DNA of 64,000 bases from Ignavibacteriales bacterium (GTDB lineage Bacteria; Bacteroidota; Ignavibacteria; Ignavibacteriales; Melioribacteraceae): the NCBI GenBank assembly GCA_020635285.1, contig JACKAB010000007.1, positions 124,001-188,000 of the forward strand. Reading direction: 5' to 3'. Below the pieces are notes generated by a model. The model was not told the DNA's origin and made no database searches. It saw only the letters and a list, made by a program, of their open reading frames with translations. The position numbers were made by a program, and so were the translations under genes. Below are positions 18,341 through 27,403 of the stretch, one piece after another (the stretch's first letter is position 1; each line of letters opens with the position of its first letter).

Positions 18341-18713
18341 ATGAATATTAAAGTCGTAAATCTTAAAAATAAATTTGATTCATTTTCAGAATATTGGAAT
18401 CCCAAAATTGTTGGTGAATTAAATGAGCAACTTGTAAAAAGTAGTAAAACTAAAAGGCGAATTCGTTTTTCACAAACATGAAAATGAAGATGAGATGTTT
18501 TATGTAATTGAGGGAAAGCTAAAAATGGCCTTGGACCAAAACAAAACTTTAAATATTAGTGCTGGAGGAGAATTTGTCATAATCCCAAAAGGAACAAATC
18601 ATAAACCAATTGCTGTTGGACAAGTAAAAGTTATGTTGTTCGAGCCAAAAGCCACACTAAATACCGGCGACAAAAAAAAAAAATTTACTGTTAATAATCT
18701 TGAAAAAATTTAG
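18341..18713 (+). CDS. Small cupin-domain protein, one frameshift
   Basis: The ATG at 18341 gives MNIKVVNLKNKFDSFSEYW with NPKIVGELN, the normal start of a single-domain cupin. The frame then runs to a stop at 18480. One missing base near 18447 restores LKGEFVFHKHENEDEMFYVI, which carries the cupin motif 1 (H-x-H and E), and the frame continues through FVIIPKGTNHKP (motif 2) to 18713. The full protein is about 124 aa, a mannose-6-phosphate isomerase-like cupin. It likely binds one divalent metal; the substrate is unknown. Confidence 0.78.
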
Positions 18714-18888
18714 ATTAAAATATCTAAAGAATTGTTAATCCGCACAAATTTGCCTAAACTTGCAATCGCTTTTCTCACAAGTAAAGTTAATTTACAAAAC
18801 AAATAATATTATATAGTGATTTTTTAGATAGTCTCAGTCCTTCAAAGTCTCCTAAAATTTACCATTTATACAAAACAAAAAATAATCT

Positions 18889-20502
18889 ATGAAAAGAATT
18901 ATCAATAATTTTACGCAAAATCCTAAAAATGATATTTTATCTGGTTTTACGGTTGCATTGGCTTTGGTTCCAGAAGCGGTTGCATTCTCATTTGTGGCTG
19001 GAGTTGATCCGTTAGTTGGAATGTATGGTGCATTTATTATGGGATTGGTAACAGCCATTTTAGGTGGTCGCCCCGGAATGATTTCCGGCGCAACCGGCGC
19101 AATGGCGGTAGTTATGGTTCATCTTATTCAAAAAGGAAATGAAGTTGGGTTAGCTCTTGAAAACCCAGTTAGTAATCTTGGTCTGCAATGGTTATTTATA
19201 ACTCTCTTAATTGTTGGAGCAATACAAATTTCTGCCGGATTATTCAGGCTTGGTAAATTTGTTAGACTTATCCCTCATCCAGTAATGTTGGGTTTTGTAA
19301 ATGGATTAGCAATTGTAATATTTTTATCTCAATTAGGTCTCTTTAAAGAAACAATTAATGGTAATACTCAATGGCTGCAAGGGATAGATTTACTGACAAT
19401 GATTGGATTTGTTGCGTTAACAATGTTGATCATGTTCATTTTGCCTAAAATTACAAAAAAAATTCCCGCAGCCTTAGCGGCAATAATTATAGTTGCAACA
19501 ATTACAAATTTAGCTGGTTTTGATGTAAGCACAGTTGGATCATTTATTAGAGAAGGCGGCGGCACAGGACTTAAAGGTTCTCTTCCAACTTTTCAAATTC
19601 AAATTTTTGGATTTCTTGAAACCCTAAATGGAAATTGGGAAATAATCATTTCTACAGCTTTTTTACTTGCAGCGGTTGGTTTGATCGAATCTTTAATGAC
19701 CTTAAATCTAGTTGATGAATTAACAGATTCAAGAGGAAGTGGAAATAGAGAATGTGTGGCACAAGGAAGTGCAAATATTCTTAATGGATTATTTGGTGGA
19801 ATGGGTGGATGTGCTATGATTGGTCAATCAATTATTAATGTAAACTCTGGTGGAAGAGGAAGATTATCTGGCGTTATTGCTGCAATTGCACTTCTTGGAT
19901 TTGTACTTTTTACAGCATCATTTATTGAAACAATTCCAATAGCAGCTTTAGTTGGGGTAATGTTTATGGTAGTTATTGGTACTTTTGCATGGAGTAGTTT
20001 TAGAATTATTAATAAAATCCCTCTTTCTGATGCAATAATATTAGTGACTGTTTCTGCAATTACAGTTTGGCAGGATTTAGCAATTGCTGTTATTTCCGGA
20101 GTAATTATATCAGCATTAGTTTTTGCTTGGCAAAATGCAATAATGATTAGAGCTCGAAAACGATTTAAAGAAGATGGAACAAAGGTTTATGAAATTTGGG
20201 GTCCGTTATTCTTCGGCTCTGTTCAAAACTTCAACTCTAAATTTGATGCAAAAAATGACCCTGAATATGTAGAGATTGATTTTATTGAATCAAAAGTTAG
20301 CGATCACTCTGGAATTGAAGCAGTCTCAAATATTACTAAAAAATATATTGAACTAGGCAAAAATGTGAAACTTACACATCTTAGTCCGGAGTGTAAAACT
20401 TTGCTACTGACTTCTAGTTCAAACTTTGCTGATGTAATTGAAACATCTATTGATGATCCGAGATACTACGTTGTTACAAATCAACTGGATAAAGTAGTTT
20501 AA
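18889..20502 (+). CDS. SulP family anion transporter with C-terminal STAS domain
   Basis: 537 aa. The membrane domain (residues 1-425, about 11-14 helices) opens with DILSGFTVALALVPEAVAFS and GMYGAFIMGLVTAILGGRPG, the SLC26/SulP signature, followed by GATGAMAVVMVHL. Conserved DELTDSRGSGNRECVAQGSAN and GGMGGCAMIGQS are in the centre. The C-terminal STAS domain is short (residues 440-537: GPLFFGSVQNFNSKF, DFIESKVSDHSGIEAVSNI). Family members carry sulfate, bicarbonate or other anions; this sequence does not settle which. The gene stands alone. Confidence 0.9.
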   Translation: MKRIINNFTQNPKNDILSGFTVALALVPEAVAFSFVAGVDPLVGMYGAFIMGLVTAILGGRPGMISGATGAMAVVMVHLIQKGNEVGLALENPVSNLGLQWLFITLLIVGAIQISAGLFRLGKFVRLIPHPVMLGFVNGLAIVIFLSQLGLFKETINGNTQWLQGIDLLTMIGFVALTMLIMFILPKITKKIPAALAAIIIVATITNLAGFDVSTVGSFIREGGGTGLKGSLPTFQIQIFGFLETLNGNWEIIISTAFLLAAVGLIESLMTLNLVDELTDSRGSGNRECVAQGSANILNGLFGGMGGCAMIGQSIINVNSGGRGRLSGVIAAIALLGFVLFTASFIETIPIAALVGVMFMVVIGTFAWSSFRIINKIPLSDAIILVTVSAITVWQDLAIAVISGVIISALVFAWQNAIMIRARKRFKEDGTKVYEIWGPLFFGSVQNFNSKFDAKNDPEYVEIDFIESKVSDHSGIEAVSNITKKYIELGKNVKLTHLSPECKTLLLTSSSNFADVIETSIDDPRYYVVTNQLDKVV

Positions 20503-20684
20503 TTTTCAGTTTTGTTAAAAATAGAACCAAACTTTTACTGAGATCAAAACTTAAAAAACTGCAAACGAAAACTTGACGTTACGTCTCTTTATAGCTAATT
20601 TAAATTCTATAAGTTATATAAACCAAATACTTATCGCTTTTATTACTTCTTGGTTGTTATTTACTATTTAGAAAAGGATAAAAT

Positions 20685-21650
20685 ATGAAATCATTTAAGA
20701 TTATTAGTCCATTGTTATTTGCATTAATTTTTACTTCCCTTAATATTTCAATAAATGCTCAAAACTCAGAGTCATTAGTTTCACCTTTTAAGGGAAGCTC
20801 TACTCTGGGAACACACGAGGCTCGTTTTTCACGATTAACTTTATTAGTCGGACCTCTTGATGGTAAAAATCCTACAACTTTAGAAGTTGAAGGAGCTTTA
20901 GTTAGTACCATTTATGAACGGCCAGATAATGTTACACCATTTGAAATATTCAAAAGCTATGAAAAAATTCTTAAAGAAGCTGATTTTGATATTTTACTAG
21001 CCTGCGAGGAAGGTAAATGTAATTCTAAAAAAAATGTAAAAGCTATTTATGGTTATCCTAAAAAAGAAATTGAAGACAGAAAATATAATTTCACAGAAAA
21101 TAAATCAAGTACTCAACAATGGCTTGTTGGTTGGGGCAATCATTACATCTCAGCAAAAAAGAAAACAGCCGATAAAACTTATTACGTAATGATTATTGTA
21201 AGCAATGAAAAAAACCTTTATTCTGTTGATGTCTTAGAAGTTGAAGGTATGGAAGAAGGAACCGTTGAACTTGCACCTGCACTTTTAAAAGATAAAATTG
21301 AAAGCGAAGGTAAAGTTGTGCTGCAAGGTATATATTTTGAAACCGGGAAAGATATTATTACTGATCAATCAAAACCATCTTTAAGTGTTATAACTTCATA
21401 TCTAAAAGAAAATTCCAATTTATCGTTTTATGTTGTTGGTCATACTGATGATACCGGCAACACGGAAAGTAATATTTCACTTTCTAAAAAAAGAGCTGAT
21501 GCAGTAATTGCAGCGCTCAAAGAATTAGGTGTAGACTCTTCAAAACTAACTGGATATGGAGTTGGACCTTTCTCTCCATCAGCAAGTAACAAAACCGAAA
21601 GCGGTAAAAGTGATAATAGACGAGTGGAATTAGTTTTACGATTAAATTAA
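20685..21650 (+). CDS. OmpA-family outer membrane/peptidoglycan-binding protein with DUF4892-like N-terminus
   Basis: Signal peptide (residues 1-26, cleavage after INA). Residues 30-205 resemble DUF4892 (LTLLVGPLDGKNPTTLEVEG, FEIFKSYEKILKEADFDILL). Residues 210-321 form an OmpA C-terminal domain: LQGIYFETGKDIITDQSKP, FYVVGHTDDTGN, SLSKKRADAVIAALKELGVD and SDNRRVELVLRLN. The HTDDTG and NRRVEL residues bind peptidoglycan diaminopimelate in known OmpA domains. The protein should stabilise the outer membrane-wall contact. Single gene with a GAAAAGGA ribosome site. Confidence 0.88.
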   Translation: MKSFKIISPLLFALIFTSLNISINAQNSESLVSPFKGSSTLGTHEARFSRLTLLVGPLDGKNPTTLEVEGALVSTIYERPDNVTPFEIFKSYEKILKEADFDILLACEEGKCNSKKNVKAIYGYPKKEIEDRKYNFTENKSSTQQWLVGWGNHYISAKKKTADKTYYVMIIVSNEKNLYSVDVLEVEGMEEGTVELAPALLKDKIESEGKVVLQGIYFETGKDIITDQSKPSLSVITSYLKENSNLSFYVVGHTDDTGNTESNISLSKKRADAVIAALKELGVDSSKLTGYGVGPFSPSASNKTESGKSDNRRVELVLRLN

Positions 21651-21733
21651 AAAATTTATTAGGATAAACTTCTCAATAAAGTAATTTTGCTAATGATTAA
21701 TTGTGCTCTTGTAATTTGGGAGAAGTAAAAAAA

Positions 21734-22843
21734 ATGGAACTCAAAAAAACCAAACCGCTTTCAATTTTTATGGATCGCCATGATGTATCTGATGCTGTTA
21801 CTGCAGAAAATGTAGCACAACTGCACCAGCAGGATTTAAAAATACAACACAAATTTGGCTGCAATGCTTTAACATATTGGTTTGATGACAAAAGGAAAAC
21901 AGCATTTTGTTTGGTTGAAGCACCAACTGCTCAAGCTGTTATTGATATGCACAACCATGCTCATGGAGAAGTTCCCCACCAAATAATAGAAGTTGATTCT
22001 AATTTAGTTGAATCATTTTTGGGCAGAATTGAAGACCCCAAAAAATCACAAAACACTGAATTAAATATTATTAACGATCCGGCATTTAGGACATTAATGG
22101 TAATGGAAATAAAAAAATTATCATTAACCAAGGATGAATTATTGCAAAATATTAATAAATCATTCAACAAGATATTTGGCAATTTTAATGGAACTGTTGT
22201 TAAGAAAACATATGATTATTTGTTGGTTTCATTTCAATCTGTATCTAAAGCGGTATTATGCGCATTGGAAATTCAATCTGAATTTAAAACATTTGCAAAA
22301 GATTTAGACGATCATAATTTTCAATTAAAGATAGGCTTAAATTCTGGTGTTCCCGTAACAAAAAAAACGACTCTTTTTGAGGATACTATAAAATTGGCAG
22401 AACGAATGTGCAATATCTATAATGCGGAAATAGTGGTTTCTTCCGAGATTAAAGATTTGTATAAAAGTGAAAACATGAATGTTTTTATTGAAGGCGGGCA
22501 AATCTTTGTATTAACTAAAGCAGATGAAAAATTTCTTAATAATCTAATGGATTACACAGAAGAAAAATGGAAAAACACTGATTTGAAAGTTGATGATTTT
22601 TGCAAGCACTTGGGTTATAGTAAATCTCAGCTATATCGTAAAATGATTTCTTTAATTGATAAATCACCAAACACATTTCTGAAAGAATTTCGCCTAAACG
22701 AAGCCTTGAAAATGTTGAATAAGCGAACGAGTAATATATCAGAAATTGCATATGATACTGGTTTTAACAGTCTATCATATTTTTCTAAATGTTTTCAAAA
22801 AAGATATAATCTCTTACCTTCCAATTATCTGAGCGTAAATTAA
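21734..22843 (+). CDS. DUF4242 (nickel-binding-like)-nucleotide cyclase-like-AraC fusion regulator
   Basis: I take the ATG at 21734 (GGGAG upstream) over a TTG at 21701. Residues about 8-95 form a DUF4242/SCO4226-like ferredoxin-fold domain (FMDRHDVSDAVTAENVAQLH, LTYWFDDKRKTAFCLVEAP, HNHAHGEVPHQIIEVD) with several His residues. Residues 120-260 resemble a class III nucleotide cyclase homology domain (IFGNFNGTVVKKTYDYLLVS, FQLKIGLNSGVPV) without clear catalytic metal Asp residues, so probably inactive. Residues 265-369 are an AraC HTH (DDFCKHLGYSKSQLYRKMIS, SEIAYDTGFNSLSYFSKCFQ). It probably controls the cupin-like gene at 23041, as a metal- or ligand-sensing activator. Confidence 0.8.
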   Translation: MELKKTKPLSIFMDRHDVSDAVTAENVAQLHQQDLKIQHKFGCNALTYWFDDKRKTAFCLVEAPTAQAVIDMHNHAHGEVPHQIIEVDSNLVESFLGRIEDPKKSQNTELNIINDPAFRTLMVMEIKKLSLTKDELLQNINKSFNKIFGNFNGTVVKKTYDYLLVSFQSVSKAVLCALEIQSEFKTFAKDLDDHNFQLKIGLNSGVPVTKKTTLFEDTIKLAERMCNIYNAEIVVSSEIKDLYKSENMNVFIEGGQIFVLTKADEKFLNNLMDYTEEKWKNTDLKVDDFCKHLGYSKSQLYRKMISLIDKSPNTFLKEFRLNEALKMLNKRTSNISEIAYDTGFNSLSYFSKCFQKRYNLLPSNYLSVN

Positions 22844-23040
22844 AAAAGATTTTCTCCGGTGTTTCTCTCAAATGAACTAAAATTACCCACATTTGACCTA
22901 AATGTTATAGCAGTTATTACTATCATGTTGTAATGTTAGTATATGAATTTTGCCATTACCAATAATCATCCATTAATCATTTCCATGGTAAATGTATTTT
23001 TTATATAAATAATTTTTAATCAATCATAAAGGGAACAAAT

Positions 23041-23427
23041 ATGAAAATTGCAAAAGAAAACATAGAAGTAAAAATGGAAATACCTGGTGCTGTTATTCGT
23101 CAGAGAACAGATTTTGGTGATGCAACTGGATTAGGCAAGATAAGTGGTGAGTATTTCAGTCTTTCTAAGGGAGTAGATACAACACCTCTATTCATGGGAC
23201 TTGAAGGAAACCTGTGTCAGTGCCCTCATTGGGGATATCTCTTAAAAGGTCAACTTACTACCACCGATTCTAAAGGGCTAAAAGAAATTGTCAATGCGAA
23301 TGATTTGTTTTATTGGCCATCTGGTCATAATGTTTTGGTCAATGAAGATGCAGAAATAATAATGTTCAGCCCTCAGCAACAACATAGTCATGTAATTAAT
23401 CACATGATCGAAAAGACTAAAAGCTAA
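23041..23427 (+). CDS. Cupin-like hypothetical protein
   Basis: 128 aa, with a small beta-barrel look: CPHWGYLLKGQLTTTDSKGL, ANDLFYWPSGHNVLVNEDAE and IIMFSPQQQHSHVINHMI. The pattern G-x-L-x-G followed by Y-W-P-x-G-H is that of cupin-type barrels without the full metal set. An ATG has AAAGGGAAC upstream. It stands 200 bases downstream of the DUF4242-AraC regulator with its own leader, and is a plausible target of it. No enzymatic role can be assigned. Confidence 0.65.
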   Translation: MKIAKENIEVKMEIPGAVIRQRTDFGDATGLGKISGEYFSLSKGVDTTPLFMGLEGNLCQCPHWGYLLKGQLTTTDSKGLKEIVNANDLFYWPSGHNVLVNEDAEIIMFSPQQQHSHVINHMIEKTKS

Positions 23428-23534
23428 AATAGAACCTTAAAATTGGCTCACCAGTCTTTCAAATTAGGTTTGATTAAGTGTATCCTTTTCTACCTGTTGA
23501 GCTGATTTTAATTATATAATGGATGCAGGTGAGA

Positions 23535-23552
23535 ATAGTGCAAAAGCACTAT
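23535..23552. terminator. Hairpin between convergent genes
   Basis: A perfect 7-bp stem, ATAGTGC / GCACTAT, with an AAAA loop lies between the cupin-like gene (+) and the TPR kinase gene (-). There is no T-run, so termination is possible but weak. Confidence 0.35.
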
Positions 23553-23582
23553 AAACAGATAATGATGATAGGTTGGTAAAGA

Positions 23583-25742
23583 TTATTTTTGACCTTCAAA
23601 AACTTCGGGAATTGTAAAGTAGAATTTACTTCCATTTCCAAGTTCACTTTCAGCCCAAATTTTTCCGCCATAAATTTCAACAAATTCTTTACATATAACT
23701 AACCCTAATCCGGTTCCACTCTCAGATGCAGTGCCTCTGGAATTTTTAGAAGTCTTTAATGTGAACAGATCATTGACCATCTCTGGTCTTATTCCACTTC
23801 CATTATCTTCAACCATTAACTGAATATTTTTCTCATTCTTAAAGGCATCTATAAGAATACTGCCATTAATTTTTGAAAATTTTACCGCATTAGTAAGCAA
23901 GTTTCTAAGAACTGTGCTGAAAATATTTCTATCTGTAGAAACTGTAATATTTGAATTAATTTGTACTTCTATCTTTTGAAATTTTCTATCAGCCTGAACT
24001 TTAACTAGTTGTACAGTTTCTTTTGTTAATTTTTCTAAATTATATTCTTTTGGTGAATATTCAATTCTTCCAGTTTGTGTATTTGCCCAACTAAGCAAGT
24101 TTTCTAAAAGTTGGTAAGACGATTTTGAAACATTATTTATTTGTTCTATAACGTTTGCCCTTTCATCTTCGCTCATTTTACTATAGTCAGTTAAAAGTAA
24201 ACTTGAATATCCTAATATTGTCTGGAAGGGATTTTTTAAATCGTGCGCCAGAATAGAAAAAAATTTGTCTTTTGTTGCATTCAGTTGTTTTAATTCTAAT
24301 TTTTGTTTTTCAATTTTTTCATTTTTTTTCTCAGTTATTTCCTTAGTTTTTCTTAAATAATTGTAACGGAGAATTACCCCTCCAATTACGAACAAACCTA
24401 GTAAAGCTGCTATCAATAGAACATATGTGTACTGTTTTTGCTTTTCCAGTTCTAATGATTGAATTGTATTTCTTTGTTTTAATAACTCGTTCTCTTTTAT
24501 TTTCTTATTGGTTTCGTAATTTATATTCAACTCTTTTATTCTGGAGTTTATATTTTCATTTACCAATGAATCTTTAAGTTCAGAGTAATATTTATAATTT
24601 ATTAATGCTAGTTTATTAACACCCTGCTTCTCATAAATTTTGGAGTATAATAAATAATTCTCTTTAATATTTTCTTTTAAATTCTCTCTTTTTGCAAAAA
24701 CATTACTTTTGTCAAGATACGATATTGCGTCTTTAAATCTTTTTTGTTCAAATAATATTTTTGCAAATTTATTTAAGACTATTGATAAACCATGGGCATC
24801 GTTTATTGACGTCATGATACTTAAAGCTTCATCATAATATTGCTTTGCTGTATCAAATTTGTTTACCTGGAAATAAATATTTCCTACGTCAATAAGGGTG
24901 TAAGCTAATCCTTTAACTTCTCCCGATTCTTTTTTTACACTTAATGCCCGTTCAAGATATTCTAATGCTTTAGCTGTTTCTTTAGTTTTTAGATAGCTTA
25001 TTCCCAGATTGCCCAATGCACGTCCAAGCGTATATTTACTATCAAGTTGTTCTGAAATCTCTAAGGCTTTAAGAGCAAATTGAATGGCATGCTGATAATC
25101 ACCAATTTCATTATGAATATTACTTAAGTTGTTTAGTGTAAGGGCAACTTCGTAATTATCATTTAATGCTTGTTTTATTTCAAGTGAGGTGTAGAAATAG
25201 TTAATTGATTTTGGATAGTTTCCAGTTTTCCAATATACCAAACCAAGATAATTATTGCTTTTTGCTATCTCAACTTTATTTTCTGCAAGAGTTGCGAAGT
25301 CTAAAGCTTTTAAATAATAATCAACAGCTTTTGGATAGGCTCCTATTTTCCATTCAATTAACCCAAGAATGTTGCATGCTTGGGCCTTACCTAAATTATT
25401 ATCCATCTCTCTTGAAAGCTCTAAAGCTTCTTTTGCATATTCTCTTGTTTTTTCTTCATTATTTTTAATATAGTAGGCAAAGGCTAATTTGTTAAGAGAA
25501 TATAGCCTTCCATCAATGTATTGAATTGATGAAGAGAGCAGCAATGCTTTTTGTGAATAGAATATTGCGCTATCAATATTACTTTTTAGGTAGTGCTCAG
25601 CAATCTCATTTAATAAATCAATCTTTTTATTGCTAATCGAAATATTTATTTCACTTCTCAAAGAATCTATGTTTGTGCCAGATACATTTGTGTTAAGCAG
25701 AAATAAAACTATAAAGGCTACAAGCCTTATTATTTTCATCAT
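23583..25742 (-). CDS. TPR-containing membrane sensor histidine kinase
   Basis: 719 aa. Signal peptide (1-22), then about 10 tetratricopeptide repeats in the periplasm (residues 35-400; for example AQACNILGLIEWKIGAYPKA). A membrane helix follows (YVLLIAALLGLFVIGGVI, about 435-455), with a coiled coil, then HisKA with H at about 499 (FFSILAHDLKNPFQTILGY). HATPase_c has the N box (LRNLLTNAVKFS), DNGSGI and ESGTGLGLVICKEF. This TPR-kinase type is typical of Bacteroidota and Ignavibacteria. Its response regulator is not adjacent. A TTGAT-N4-ATCAC sequence at 25827-25840, about 90 bases upstream, looks like an FNR box. Confidence 0.9.
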   Translation of the reverse strand: MMKIIRLVAFIVLFLLNTNVSGTNIDSLRSEINISISNKKIDLLNEIAEHYLKSNIDSAIFYSQKALLLSSSIQYIDGRLYSLNKLAFAYYIKNNEEKTREYAKEALELSREMDNNLGKAQACNILGLIEWKIGAYPKAVDYYLKALDFATLAENKVEIAKSNNYLGLVYWKTGNYPKSINYFYTSLEIKQALNDNYEVALTLNNLSNIHNEIGDYQHAIQFALKALEISEQLDSKYTLGRALGNLGISYLKTKETAKALEYLERALSVKKESGEVKGLAYTLIDVGNIYFQVNKFDTAKQYYDEALSIMTSINDAHGLSIVLNKFAKILFEQKRFKDAISYLDKSNVFAKRENLKENIKENYLLYSKIYEKQGVNKLALINYKYYSELKDSLVNENINSRIKELNINYETNKKIKENELLKQRNTIQSLELEKQKQYTYVLLIAALLGLFVIGGVILRYNYLRKTKEITEKKNEKIEKQKLELKQLNATKDKFFSILAHDLKNPFQTILGYSSLLLTDYSKMSEDERANVIEQINNVSKSSYQLLENLLSWANTQTGRIEYSPKEYNLEKLTKETVQLVKVQADRKFQKIEVQINSNITVSTDRNIFSTVLRNLLTNAVKFSKINGSILIDAFKNEKNIQLMVEDNGSGIRPEMVNDLFTLKTSKNSRGTASESGTGLGLVICKEFVEIYGGKIWAESELGNGSKFYFTIPEVFEGQK

Positions 25743-25826
25743 TTATAATCTTTTATTTAAAATATTTTCCTTCTATTATTTTCGAATAATTCTAATTATA
25801 ATTGAGCTAGTTATTACACAAATCCG

Positions 25827-25840
25827 TTGATTAAGATCAC
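25827..25840. promoter_or_regulatory. FNR/CRP-like palindrome upstream of TPR kinase
   Basis: TTGAT-TAAG-ATCAC matches nine of ten positions of the FNR consensus TTGAT-N4-ATCAA. It is 85-98 bases from the start of the minus-strand kinase gene. No FNR/CRP gene is in the window, so this is a candidate only. Confidence 0.3.
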
Positions 25841-26006
25841 TTTTTAGAAATGTTTTTAAGTATCATTCTGCTTTTATTTAAAGTCGGCAAGAAAATAGAA
25901 CAGTTTTTGTGATTCTTGAATCGGATTGTACTATTTTTAAATAGTAAGATTGATTATTGAAATCCAAAAAACATATAACTAATCTAAAATAATATCTTTA
26001 TAAAAT

Positions 26007-26738
26007 ATGCAAAACAGAACAGGTCGAAAAGACTTACTAAAAGAAATTGCTGAAGTAATTAATCAAATTGATTTACCTCATCCAATCCGTGTGGCTATTG
26101 ATGGCGCTGGCAATGCCGGTAAAACAACTTTTGCAAACGAACTTACAGAATCTTTAATTTCATTAGAAAGAGATGTGATTCGTTCAACAATAGATGGTTT
26201 TCATAATCCACCAGAAATAAGACGACGACAAGGGCAATATTCTCCTAAAGGGTATTTTGAAGATTCCTATGATTACCATTCTATAAAAAAGTATATTATT
26301 GATCCACTTGGGCCAAATGGAAATTTAGAGTATAAAGAATCAGTTTACAACTTTAAAATTAATTCTCCGACTAATTCAGAATTCAAAAAGGTAAAAAGAA
26401 ATTCAATTTTAATTTTTGATGGTATTTTTCTTTTTAATTCTCATTTATTTTCCTATTGGGATTACAAAATTTACATCGACGCATCATTCGATAATACAAT
26501 GCAGCGTGCAATAGCAAGAGATAGTGAATTATTTGGGGGAGAAAATGAAGTAATTAAACTATATAAAAAAAGGTACATTCCGGGGCATGAAATGTACCTA
26601 TCTATTTATAATCCAATTAGTATTTCGGATATATCAATAAATAATAATGATTTCCAAAATCCAATTGTGACCAATATTTCAAACAACAAACATCATTCTA
26701 ATTTATTTCATATCAGAAATAGTTTGATAAAGCGCTAA
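26007..26738 (+). CDS. Uridine kinase-like P-loop phosphotransferase
   Basis: 243 aa. Walker A is at about residues 33-41 (AIDGAGNAGKTTFANELTES) and the STIDGFHNPPEIRRRQG region carries the substrate-side Asp and Arg residues. ILIFDGIFLFNSH is Walker B-like, and IYIDASFDNTMQRAIARDSE is the lid arginine region seen in uridine kinases and related phosphoribulokinase-family proteins. The match is to the 'uridine kinase' group common in actinobacteria and Bacteroidota rather than to E. coli Udk, so the nucleoside is uncertain. It ends exactly where a convergent secreted-protein gene ends. Confidence 0.8.
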   Translation: MQNRTGRKDLLKEIAEVINQIDLPHPIRVAIDGAGNAGKTTFANELTESLISLERDVIRSTIDGFHNPPEIRRRQGQYSPKGYFEDSYDYHSIKKYIIDPLGPNGNLEYKESVYNFKINSPTNSEFKKVKRNSILIFDGIFLFNSHLFSYWDYKIYIDASFDNTMQRAIARDSELFGGENEVIKLYKKRYIPGHEMYLSIYNPISISDISINNNDFQNPIVTNISNNKHHSNLFHIRNSLIKR

Positions 26739-27146
26739 CTAATTATTTGAAGCTACAATAGAATTGTTCAAAGTTTCTGCAATTTGTTCAAAGGTTTTTT
26801 GTTCATCATAAAGTGATTTTACTTCAACATTCTTGAACCAAGCAGTGTTCTTAAAATACAATCTAGCTAATTGTGCTTTGTAACTAATTCTTGGAATCTC
26901 AGAACTCTTTGCTAAGTCATCTAAAGCATCCAATATTTTGTTTGTATTTTCTTCTGGGAATCTGTTTTTGAATTGCAAGCTTATAAATATTGCTGATTCA
27001 ACAACTCCTTGATTATCGCTAATTAATGAGCGATAGCAGTTTTCTTTTGCTGCATCCTTTCTCTTACCATCATAAGTTTGTGCGTTTAGGTTTAAAGTAA
27101 GTAAAGCTGCAAATAAAACGATTGTGTAGACTATTTTCTCTTTCAT
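26739..27146 (-). CDS. Hypothetical secreted protein
   Basis: 135 aa with a signal peptide (residues 1-22, cleavage after LNLNA). The mature part is helical, with DAAKENCYRSLISDNQGVVE and FPEENTNKILDALDDLAKSS. It looks like a short HEAT-like or helical-bundle domain; the single Cys is unpaired. No family recognised. The leader has TGGCAC-CCCTT-TTGAT, 50 bases upstream, resembling a sigma-54 promoter, and the next gene upstream encodes a sigma-54 activator, so this may be one of its targets. Confidence 0.65.
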   Translation of the reverse strand: MKEKIVYTIVLFAALLTLNLNAQTYDGKRKDAAKENCYRSLISDNQGVVESAIFISLQFKNRFPEENTNKILDALDDLAKSSEIPRISYKAQLARLYFKNTAWFKNVEVKSLYDEQKTFEQIAETLNNSIVASNN

Positions 27147-27185
27147 TTTTTTCCTTTCGAGTTTTTTGATAGTTGCTATATATAG

Positions 27186-27201
27186 ATCAAAAGGGGTGCC
27201 A
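27186..27201 (-). promoter_or_regulatory. Sigma-54-like promoter (TGGCAC-N5-TTGAT)
   Basis: On the minus strand TGGCAC-CCCTT-TTGAT has a perfect -24 element and correct spacing, but GA instead of GC in the -12 element. It starts 55 bases upstream of the ATG of the secreted protein gene (27146) and about 200 bases downstream of a sigma-54 activator gene. Two more TGGCAC boxes lie at 27278-27283 (minus) and 27373-27378 (plus) without good -12 partners. Confidence 0.45.
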
Positions 27202-27403
27202 ACATTTTATAATAAGATAACTTATTTATTTATAATGAGTTATGCAGGCTATTGATATTGTTAGTGTTTTTAAACCAGTGCCACAAAAATGTATTAAGTT
27301 CAAAGACAAGGTTGTAAGTTGTTTGTTTTAATAAAGTTAGAAGAGAATGTAGAATTGTTCCTTATGTAGATTTGTGGCACCCGCCTATTGAAGATGTTGG
27401 GGC

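Noticed and set aside
23583..25742. Evenly spaced direct repeats in the TPR kinase gene
   Set aside because: These are the coding repeats of the tetratricopeptide region, not a DNA-level repeat array.
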